Shown: positions 1 to 6,115 of the stretch, one piece after another | How positions within the stretch are numbered: position 1 is the first letter of the stretch | Layout: the number at the start of each line of letters is the position of its first letter | NCBI GenBank assembly: GCA_902761265.1 | Contig: CACWJV010000028.1 | Location: 1 to 13,906, forward strand | Source: Oscillospiraceae bacterium | GTDB lineage: Bacteria > Bacillota > Clostridia > Oscillospirales > Acutalibacteraceae | Length of the DNA: 13,906 nucleotides | Reading direction: 5' to 3' | The notes under the pieces: model-generated | What the model was told of the DNA's origin: nothing | Databases searched by the model: none | What the model saw: only the letters and a program-made list of their open reading frames with translations | Made by a program: the position numbers and the translations under genes

Positions 1-2
1 TG

Positions 3-434
3 GTGGGAACCTATCGTGTGCTGTCCAGCGATGACAGTCGTTTGCAGTCCGGAGCGTCCTTTGTCGGGTTTGAAGAGTACGCGGCTTTTCCAAAGCCGGA
101 TTCTGTCAACAGTGATATCACATTTCTTGATAAGATCGGGAATGACTACCGGTTCCGTCTGGGCGACGCTTCGCTCGACCCGATTGCAACATATCATACG
201 CTGACCAACGTGTTTACGTTGCTGATGCCTTCAAGATCCTTTTGTCCGGAATCCAACAATCTCTATTTCTCCTATGCAGGTGTTTTGAAGCTGCTGGGCT
301 ATCAAACAACCATAAACACGGACGGACAAATCGACGTGACCGATGCCGATGGGATTCCCGTCGCTGTGATCACAAAAGCCGCCGAAGGCGACATGTATGT
401 GATGCACGTCACACTTGCCGAAACCGGCGCGTAA
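3..434 (+). CDS. Unrecognised protein, C-terminal part
   Basis: An open frame enters from the left edge and runs 143 codons to a TAA. The GTG at position 3 happens to be in frame, but no ribosome site can be seen, so the gene most likely begins outside the window. I do not recognise the family. The visible part is a mixed alpha/beta sequence with no transmembrane segment. Its last 60 residues (YAGVLKLLGY, then a short strand, TDGQIDVTD and an IPVAVI strand) loosely resemble the copper-amine-oxidase-N/stalk repeat of secreted Clostridia proteins, which is only a weak resemblance. It ends in ...ETGA, not a di-glycine, so it is not an obvious ubiquitin-like modifier. The next gene follows after 27 bp in the same direction, so it probably belongs to the same transcript. 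Confidence 0.6.
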   Translation: MGTYRVLSSDDSRLQSGASFVGFEEYAAFPKPDSVNSDITFLDKIGNDYRFRLGDASLDPIATYHTLTNVFTLLMPSRSFCPESNNLYFSYAGVLKLLGYQTTINTDGQIDVTDADGIPVAVITKAAEGDMYVMHVTLAETGA

Positions 435-461
435 TTCAAACTTTGAAAAGGACAGGTGACC

Positions 462-1252
462 ATGATGAAAAGAGCAATCGCATACATTTTTCTTTCCGCT
501 TTGCTGATCTCCCTGCTGAGCGCATGCGGTATGAGCGCGGTCAAAGAGACTGAGGCTGCGATCGACGCCATCGGCACGGTCAGTCTGGACAGTGCAGAGG
601 CAATCTCAAACGCCAGAAAATTGCTGAAGGAACACTGCGTGATTTGCAGATTCAGAACGTCGAAAGTCTGATTGATGAAATCGGTACGGACCCTGCAGTT
701 GATCAAGAAGCAGTCGAAGCGGCGCGTGCGGCGTTCGATGCGCTGAATGCGGATATGCAGTCCCAGGTGCAGAACCCTGACACGCTTCTGAAGGCGGAAA
801 AAAAGATGGAGCTGCTCGAGCACATCTCCGATTACACGATTTCGAATTATCAACGCATCGGGACCAGAAGAGTCAAGGTGTTTAATGAGTCGGCGTTGGG
901 TTGGTACGGTTTGGAAGATAAGTCTGCAACAGCATATATCTGTTTCTTGCTGCAGGGCGACGAAGAACACATAATCAATATAGACAATATCAGCTTTGAC
1001 GTTTACGTGTGCGTAAACAAAGCGTATGATCGTGTTGATCTTTATGATAAGACCAAGGATGGTAAGATCATGAGTATTCAGTATTGGCCATCTGAGGATC
1101 GGGCACAAGTCGGCACGATCAAAACGGAGCTTTCGATGCAGGAGTACATGGATCTTTTGGTCGCCGGCGACATAGTGAATTCCTACAGAAAAATCTCGTT
1201 TGAATCTATTTCACGAGCACTAAATACTTTTGCTGCAGCTGCACAAAACTAG
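462..1252 (+). pseudogene. Lipoprotein gene with a single-base frameshift
   Basis: Two consecutive frames join into one protein if a base is restored near 630-635. The first part starts at ATG 462 (AAGGA at 448-452) and has a lipoprotein signal: MMKR, a hydrophobic stretch, then lipobox LSAC with the lipid-bearing Cys at residue 22. It continues with AIDAIGTVSLDSAEAISNAR before running out of frame to a stop at 669-671. The second part, readable from about 629, continues at once with the same repeat type (LIDEIGTDPAVDQEAVEAAR..AFDALN). This alternating IGT/AR.A.DAL unit is common in Clostridia surface proteins. About 150 residues of unrecognised C-terminal domain end at 1252. The matching repeats on both sides of the break show it was one gene. 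The break could be a true mutation or a sequencing/assembly error. The role in the operon is unknown; a surface-anchored partner is plausible. Confidence 0.7.
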
Positions 1253-1279
1253 CATAATGTAATTGGAGGATTTGTCGAC

Positions 1280-3184
1280 ATGACAGCAAGAATGCGCAGA
1301 CTGATGTCTGACTATGAGCAAGTGAAGAAAGATTTCGCCGGTCACAAATATATCGTGGTGACGCCGGTCGGCACCGAGCCGCCGGAGCAATATCATGTCA
1401 CCTATTTTGTGAATGGTATCTATTTGCTCCCGGACGGAAGAATTGAAACACTCGGTCGACACGAGGTAGAAATCACCCTGCACGCGGATTATCCGCGATA
1501 TAAACCGATCTGCAGGATTCTGACACCGATCTGGCACCCGAACTTCCGCGACGGTCAGATTTGTATCGGAGATATTTGGGGCGCAGGAGAATCTCTGACC
1601 GACATTATCATCAATATCGGGGATATGATTCAATATAAATCCTGGAACTCCTCCAGCCCGCTTTCTGCAGATGCGGCACAGTGGGCAATTGAAAACAAGC
1701 ATCTGTTTCCGGTCGGGACCCTCAATTTATATGTTTCCGACTATGCGTCAGCTACACAACAGGTAGAGATTGATCTGCTGAACGAAGCGGATCTGCAACC
1801 GCCGGAATTGACGGGAAGCAGCGCTGCGTCGTTTGATCCTGCAGTGAACCCGCCGCTTCAGAATCAAAATCCCCAGACGCCTGCCAGGCAACAGATGCAG
1901 GATGATATTGATTTTGAGATTACGGCAGAGGAACTGCGCGGCGTAACCTTTGTACCTGTTGAACAGCGGATGCAAACAGTAACACACGGCGGAACAGTAA
2001 AAGGAAACAAGATCAATTTTAAGACGGTTCTTGTGAAGGGCATCCTTTGGGCCATGATCGGCGCAATCCTCGGCTTCGGTTTTTCCGAGTTAACCTCCCT
2101 GCTCTTCTCTTCCAAAACAGTTGCTTCTCTTTTGGGCCATAACTATATGGCTGATTACTATTTATACACAGAAAAGGCTGCCAAGGAATCCGAAGCACTT
2201 TATGCGGAGTATAAGCAGTATTGTAAAGACAACGCTATCTCACCAAAGGACAACGATGCAATCCGCTCGTGGGTCGACAGCAACGTTGTCTCTGATTCCG
2301 GGAAAAAGCATTTGGAAAAATACGGCGAATACAGCAGTGATGCGGAAACAGCATTGCAGAACGCATATCAATATGATTTCGGCTCAAATGAAAGCAGAAT
2401 GCTTTCCGCCCAAAAACGAAACATGCGACTTACGACTGCCCTATGGTCTTCCGCATTTGCAATAGTGGTCGGACTGTTTCTGGGAATCGGAGAAGGCGTG
2501 TTCTATGGTTCCGTTGAAAATGCTGTAAAATATGCACTGATCGGCGCAGCCGTTTCGTTTGGCATTGCTTTCCTCAGCGGTGACCTTGCACAACTGATGT
2601 ACGCAGCCGTTTTAAGCAATGAAGCCGGCCTGTTTGTCCGCTCTCTTGTTCGCGGAATCGGTTGGGCAATCATGGGATTGGGCACAGGTCTCGCAATCGG
2701 ACTTATCAAGCCAGAGCTCAAGAGGATCCTCTTCTGCAGCATCGGCGGTCTGGCCGGCGCGTTCCTTGGCGGATTTCTGTTCAACTATATCGCAGCTATC
2801 ATTCCAAACGACATTGTAGCGCGCGGTATTGCCCTCTTGATCATGGGCCTTTTAATAGGTATCGGCGTCGGCTTGCTTGAACAATTTGCAAAAGCGGCGT
2901 GGCTGAAGGTGATCCGGGGCGAGTTTGAAGGGAAGGAATACCTGGTCTTTGCCGGCACAACAAGCATCGGCAATAACGGAAAAAATACAATTGTTCTTTT
3001 CAAGGACAAGTTTGTCGGACCACACCACTGCGATATCAAACTGGAGGGCAGCAAATATGTTTTGACAGATTGTGGAACGCCGATGGGTACCGTTGTGAAC
3101 GGCGCACAAATCACGCGTCATATCCTTCGACAGGGCGATGCTATCGCAATCGGCAATTCTGTTTTGGTTTTCAACACAAAATGA
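1280..3184 (+). CDS. E2 ubiquitin-conjugating-like (UBC) domain, multi-pass membrane, FHA-like protein
   Basis: This is a 634-residue fusion. Residues about 8-145 read as a UBC fold: YPRYKP (71-76), the E2 signature HPN (86-88) seven residues before the predicted catalytic Cys95 in GQICIGD, then a Trp and an amphipathic helix, and SPL..DAAQW (126-135). E2 enzymes take a ubiquitin-like protein from an E1 as a thioester on this Cys and pass it to a target. A Pro/Gln-rich linker (170-245) leads to a first membrane helix (about 251-276), a polar segment rich in Lys/Tyr/Glu (277-385), then about five more helices (388-533). The C-terminal 85 residues match an FHA fold (IGN at 563-565, GTVVNG at 603-608, GDAIAIG) but lack the usual Arg and Ser of the phosphothreonine pocket. 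GGAGG at 1265-1269 supports ATG 1280. The next gene follows after 28 bp. I am confident of UBC and fairly confident of FHA. Confidence 0.88.
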   Translation: MTARMRRLMSDYEQVKKDFAGHKYIVVTPVGTEPPEQYHVTYFVNGIYLLPDGRIETLGRHEVEITLHADYPRYKPICRILTPIWHPNFRDGQICIGDIWGAGESLTDIIINIGDMIQYKSWNSSSPLSADAAQWAIENKHLFPVGTLNLYVSDYASATQQVEIDLLNEADLQPPELTGSSAASFDPAVNPPLQNQNPQTPARQQMQDDIDFEITAEELRGVTFVPVEQRMQTVTHGGTVKGNKINFKTVLVKGILWAMIGAILGFGFSELTSLLFSSKTVASLLGHNYMADYYLYTEKAAKESEALYAEYKQYCKDNAISPKDNDAIRSWVDSNVVSDSGKKHLEKYGEYSSDAETALQNAYQYDFGSNESRMLSAQKRNMRLTTALWSSAFAIVVGLFLGIGEGVFYGSVENAVKYALIGAAVSFGIAFLSGDLAQLMYAAVLSNEAGLFVRSLVRGIGWAIMGLGTGLAIGLIKPELKRILFCSIGGLAGAFLGGFLFNYIAAIIPNDIVARGIALLIMGLLIGIGVGLLEQFAKAAWLKVIRGEFEGKEYLVFAGTTSIGNNGKNTIVLFKDKFVGPHHCDIKLEGSKYVLTDCGTPMGTVVNGAQITRHILRQGDAIAIGNSVLVFNTK

Positions 3185-3200
3185 AAAAGCAACTGTCAGA

Positions 3201-3206
3201 AAGGAG
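3201..3206 (+). promoter_or_regulatory. Ribosome binding site fixing the protease start
   Basis: AAGGAG lies 6 bases before ATG 3213. The same frame is open back to an earlier possible start at 3138 inside the E2 gene. Only the start at 3213 has a Shine-Dalgarno site, and it places a signal peptide exactly at the N terminus. Confidence 0.8.
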
Positions 3207-3212
3207 CCACAC

Positions 3213-4055
3213 ATGAAGAACTATTTTACGGTGCTTTTCTGCCTTTCCTCGTTGTTGTTCATTTTTCTTGTGCCGATTTCTGCTTCTGCGGTTGATTTTG
3301 ACACAGAATCATTGTATCAGTCCGTTTTCACCATAAAAACGGGTACTGCTCTGGGAAGCGGCTTTGCGATTGATAAAACGCATATTATCACCAATGCACA
3401 TGTTGTTCAAAATGAAAAAACCGTTTCGGTTTTCTCCTATCGGGACGAGCGACTTTCCGCAGAGGTCGAAAAATCGGATCGCCAACAGGATCTGGCGGTC
3501 CTTCGGCTCAAAGATGCAATCGTCTCGCCGCTGGAACCGGCTTCTCTGAATACGGTGCAGAACGGAGACGATATATTCACAGTCGGCGCCCCAAAGAGCA
3601 TGGCGTATACTCTGACAAAGGGCATCGTTTCAAATCGAGAACGCAGCCTGTACGGGACGTCGTTTATTCAAATAGACGCCGCCGTCAATGAGGGAAACAG
3701 CGGTGGTCCTTTGCTGAATGCGCAGGGACAGGTGATTGGGGTAAACACGCTGAAAATTATTGACAGCGAGGGTATTGCACTGGCGATCCCCATTGACCGG
3801 GTAATCGCATTCATGCAGGAAGAAACACCCACGCCAACCGATGAAGCTGCGTCGTCGACTGCACCGTTGGAAAATGCATCGGATGCAGACGGCACGTACA
3901 TGCCTTTGATTGCCGTTTTGACAGCCGCAGCCATACTGCTTTTGATCAGCAATATTGGGCTTATCATTTGCCTCGTTATTCAAAAGAATCGGACCACGTT
4001 CAAGGGGCGGCAGCCGGAAGACCGATTAGACTTTGAAATTGAATTATTGGAGTGA
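3213..4055 (+). CDS. Secreted, membrane-anchored trypsin-like serine protease
   Basis: A 280-residue protein of the HtrA/trypsin-2 type. It has a signal peptide (1-26, MKNYF, hydrophobic core, ending ASA), then a protease domain with a complete catalytic triad: His63 in TNAHVV, Asp93 in QDLAVLRL, and Ser163 in GNSGGPL. There is no PDZ domain. A Pro/Thr/Glu-rich stalk (203-228) leads to one membrane helix (about 230-256), a basic stop (KNR) and a short acidic cytoplasmic tail. The topology therefore puts the protease outside the cell and the tail inside, next to its cytoplasmic neighbours. It sits 28 bp after the E2 fusion and 4 bp before the JAB gene, so it is almost certainly co-expressed. 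A protease that processes or senses extracellular protein for the system is plausible but inferred. Fold and catalytic residues are clear; the substrate is unknown. Confidence 0.9.
   Translation: MKNYFTVLFCLSSLLFIFLVPISASAVDFDTESLYQSVFTIKTGTALGSGFAIDKTHIITNAHVVQNEKTVSVFSYRDERLSAEVEKSDRQQDLAVLRLKDAIVSPLEPASLNTVQNGDDIFTVGAPKSMAYTLTKGIVSNRERSLYGTSFIQIDAAVNEGNSGGPLLNAQGQVIGVNTLKIIDSEGIALAIPIDRVIAFMQEETPTPTDEAASSTAPLENASDADGTYMPLIAVLTAAAILLLISNIGLIICLVIQKNRTTFKGRQPEDRLDFEIELLE
4049..4052 (+). promoter_or_regulatory. Ribosome binding site fixing the JAB start
   Basis: GGAG lies 7 bases before ATG 4060 and overlaps the end of the protease gene (stop at 4053-4055). The frame could also open at TTG 4033, but no ribosome site precedes that codon, so 4060 is chosen. 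Confidence 0.7.
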
Positions 4056-4059
4056 GTAT

Positions 4060-5058
4060 ATGGCAAAGAAAAAAGAAAAACAGAAGACGGAACCGAAGGC
4101 GGAATCCACGGTTGTAAAAGAAGCGGAGTCATTCGCATCCGCTGCCAAAGAGGAGAACCTGCCGCAGAATATTCTTCTGATGGGTGAGCATACAGAAGCG
4201 AATAAAGAGATTTACATATTTCAGAAAACATATAAGGAGATCCGGCGATTTACCAAAAACAAAACGGAAATTGAAAGCGGCGGAATACTGGTCGGAGATA
4301 CAATAGAAAAATTTGGAAAAACGAGTATTATGATTCGCGGCTTTATCGAAGCGAAGCACAGTGAAGGAACGCCTACAACGCTGAAGTTCACACATGAAAC
4401 ATGGGATTATGTCCATACAACGATAGATAAAGAATACCCTGAAATGAAAATTGTAGGATGGATCCACACGCATCCAAGTTTTGGCATTTTCCTTTCGGAA
4501 TATGACAAATTTATTCAAAGCAATTTTTTCAATGACAAAAACCAAATTGCCTATGTTGTAGATCCGATTCAAAAAACCGAGGGGTTCTTCTTCTGGAAGG
4601 ATGAAGAAATAGAACGCTGCAAAGGCTTCTACATTTTTGATGACGTCGATGCAACGATTGATATCCCCCAAGTGGAAGACGATCGCCGGAAAGAACAGAC
4701 AGCCTCTTTGGACCCCAGTTCCCGTGCAAAAGACTTGCCGATCTGGTTACTGTACGCATCGATCGCTGTGCTGTTGTTGCATGATGTTATTCTTTTCGGT
4801 TACTGCAGAGGACTGAAAGCACAGCAGGAAGCGTTAAAGCAAAGCCTCACTTTTCTGCTTTCTCAGCAATCTTTCTCCTATTATCAACTGCAGCCCGACG
4901 GTAATGCCGAAACACATGCCGAGAAGGAAGAAACATCGGAACCCGTGTCCGGCGCTTCATTTTCTGCACCCGAAACGGATACAACTTCTCAAACAAACGC
5001 CACAGACCCGTCTGCAGCACTTCATACGCTTCCTTCTGAACAACCCGATCATGAATAG
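4060..5058 (+). CDS. Membrane-anchored JAB/JAMM (MPN) metallo-isopeptidase
   Basis: A 332-residue protein. After a Lys-rich N terminus it has a JAB domain (about 45-195) with the complete JAMM zinc signature: Glu72 in ESGGILVG, and His136-x-His138-x7-Ser146-x2-Asp149 (HTHPSFG....SEYD). Enzymes of this family remove ubiquitin-like proteins from conjugates or trim their precursors. With all zinc ligands and the catalytic Glu present it should be active. A single hydrophobic helix (about 227-248) follows, then a Ser/Thr/Pro/Glu-rich tail of about 80 residues. The basic N terminus suggests the catalytic domain is cytoplasmic and the tail outside. It starts 4 bp after the protease stop and overlaps the next gene by 8 bp. 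Beside an E2 and a RING protein, a deconjugating role is the natural reading. Prokaryotic JAB domains also occur outside ubiquitin-like systems (RadC, cysteine biosynthesis). Confidence 0.9.
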   Translation: MAKKKEKQKTEPKAESTVVKEAESFASAAKEENLPQNILLMGEHTEANKEIYIFQKTYKEIRRFTKNKTEIESGGILVGDTIEKFGKTSIMIRGFIEAKHSEGTPTTLKFTHETWDYVHTTIDKEYPEMKIVGWIHTHPSFGIFLSEYDKFIQSNFFNDKNQIAYVVDPIQKTEGFFFWKDEEIERCKGFYIFDDVDATIDIPQVEDDRRKEQTASLDPSSRAKDLPIWLLYASIAVLLLHDVILFGYCRGLKAQQEALKQSLTFLLSQQSFSYYQLQPDGNAETHAEKEETSEPVSGASFSAPETDTTSQTNATDPSAALHTLPSEQPDHE

Positions 5059-5365
5059 ATATATCGGTAAAAAATGCCCCTTTTGCAAAACGGAGCTGAA
5101 AGAAACAGATGAAATCGTACGATGCAGTGCCTGCCGAATGCCGCACCACAAGGATTGCTGGATTGCCAATAACGGTTGCACAACATTCGGTTGTCTGGGC
5201 ACCATTGATTGTCCCGATCCTCTCGAGGATCGTTTTGAAGACGCATGCGAGCTTTTGTTTGACGATGAAATTGAGGTCAGCTATATTTATTGTCCGCACT
5301 GCGGTGCGCAAAACAGCTATTCAAACAATTTTTGTACCAACTGTGGTTACTGTTTATCGGTATAA
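5051..5365 (+). CDS. Prokaryotic RING-type zinc finger with C-terminal zinc ribbon
   Basis: A 104-residue protein. The N-terminal half holds a treble-clef/RING-type pattern: CPFC (9, 12), CSAC (25, 28), HHKDCW (His32/33, Cys36), then GCTTFGC (43, 48). This is the form known from the prokaryotic RING family 1, in which such proteins are proposed E3-like partners of bacterial E2 enzymes. The C-terminal part is an independent zinc ribbon (CPHC at 81-84, CTNC at 95-98), joined by an acidic linker. There is no membrane segment, so it should be cytoplasmic or bound to its partners. ATG 5051 overlaps the JAB stop by 8 bp and has no Shine-Dalgarno site, which points to translational coupling with the JAB gene. 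Ligase activity is inferred from family and context; not all prokaryotic RING-like fingers are ligases. Confidence 0.82.
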   Translation: MNRYIGKKCPFCKTELKETDEIVRCSACRMPHHKDCWIANNGCTTFGCLGTIDCPDPLEDRFEDACELLFDDEIEVSYIYCPHCGAQNSYSNNFCTNCGYCLSV

Positions 5366-5688
5366 ACACTTCATAAAAGAGCAAGCGATATGAATACTTG
5401 ATTATACAAGCCGTGGAGCGATGAAGATGACATCCTTCCTTTCGGACTTTATACGCTTTTCCTTAATGAGAATTCGTAGGCCTTCCGGTTTTGTAAAGAT
5501 AAATCAGGTGTTCTGCAATGTATACAAGCAACTCTTTGTGCTTTGAAGTAAGTTGTTCAAATAGATTTTGTCTAATTGCTAGAATACGTCGAAATAGAGG
5601 GCTGTGTCTACTTGTTGGATGCAGTCTTCCATTTATAACAAAACGTATTTAAAGAAAAAATCGTATCTTTTTTAACTTTTCTTTTTTG

Positions 5689-5709
5689 CGCAGGTTAGTT
5701 GACCCTGCG
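5689..5709 (+). terminator. Weak hairpin, possible terminator
   Basis: CGCAGG (5689-5694) pairs with CCTGCG (5704-5709) around a 9-base loop, followed some 6 bases later by a short T run (5716-5720). The stem is only 6 bp and the T run is displaced, so a terminator role for the upstream operon is uncertain. Confidence 0.2.
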
Positions 5710-5933
5710 TGTATTCTTTTTCCTTCTGTATCTTGAAAAGGTGTTTTTCTTAACAAAAGAGCGCAGGCATTTCTCCACATACTGACACACCCGGCGAAAA
5801 CCGAACAATCATCATGCTGCGCTTTTTCATCGCCCACACCGCCGGGCTTTTCCTTTCCGCATGACGGGGCTCGACGAGCGCTTCCTTTTGGGGCTGGCGG
5901 CGCTGCCGGACAACGCGTCGTCTGACGGGATGA

Positions 5934-5949
5934 CGTATCGATCGATACG
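5934..5949. repeat. 16-bp perfect palindrome
   Basis: CGTATCGATCGATACG reads the same on both strands. It lies about 80 bp upstream of the predicted -35 box of the glycosidase gene. It could be a distant regulator site, but no second copy was noticed in the window. Confidence 0.35.
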
Positions 5950-6024
5950 GACGCGGGCTCCTGCGGAAGCCGCCGGGACTTTATGCACTACGCCCGAACC
6001 ATGTGTTTTCTTTCATATATTGTA

Positions 6025-6042
6025 AAAAGATTGCAATCTTTT
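6025..6042. promoter_or_regulatory. 18-bp perfect palindrome over the -35 box (candidate operator)
   Basis: AAAAGATTGCAATCTTTT is a perfect dyad centred inside the promoter of the GH127 gene and covering its -35 hexamer (6031-6036). A repressor bound here would block RNA polymerase, a usual arrangement for sugar-inducible operons. The binding protein is not encoded in the window and its family cannot be told from the site. Confidence 0.55.
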
Positions 6043-6059
6043 GACTTGCATGCTATACT
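6031..6059 (+). promoter_or_regulatory. Extended -10 promoter for the GH127 gene
   Basis: TTGCAA (6031-6036), a 17-bp spacer, and TATACT (6054-6059), with the extended TGn (TGC) directly before the -10 box. The ATG follows 57 bp downstream with AAGGAG at 6102-6107. Spacing and -10 are close to the housekeeping sigma consensus. Confidence 0.65.
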
Positions 6060-6115
6060 AAAAAACAGAACCCGCCGCAGACGGGAGCATAAAATCGGGA
6101 TAAGGAGCATACAAT

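Larger units (their letters stand above)
5366..6115. other. Long intergenic region without a convincing gene
   Basis: About 750 bp separate the conjugation operon from the glycosidase gene. The first 400 bp are A+T-rich; 5840-5990 is abruptly G+C-rich like the right half of the window. On the minus strand, 5463-5648 is open for 61 codons with no ATG and might be a decayed gene end (…FEQL…LLVYIAEHL…GRP). On the plus strand, 5861-6025 is open for 54 codons but has no ribosome site. Neither is recognisable. No strong terminator follows the RING gene. A 16-bp palindrome lies at 5934-5949, and the promoter for the next gene is at 6031-6059. Confidence 0.6.

Noticed and set aside
3..434. The first gene as the missing ubiquitin-like modifier
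   Set aside because: It ends in ETGA without di-glycine, is over 140 residues and probably longer upstream, and shows no beta-grasp pattern I can recognise.
612..640. Programmed -1 frameshift in the lipoprotein
   Set aside because: The A-run at 617-620 does not form an X-XXY-YYZ slippery heptamer in the upstream frame and no strong downstream structure is obvious; a mutation or sequencing error is simpler.
302..1108. Minus-strand open frame of 268 codons across the lipoprotein region
   Set aside because: No recognisable domain; the plus strand shows a lipobox and family repeats, so coding is on the plus strand.
5861..6025. 54-codon plus-strand frame starting MTGLDERFLLG
   Set aside because: No ribosome site, no known family, and its end overlaps the promoter palindrome; probably chance.
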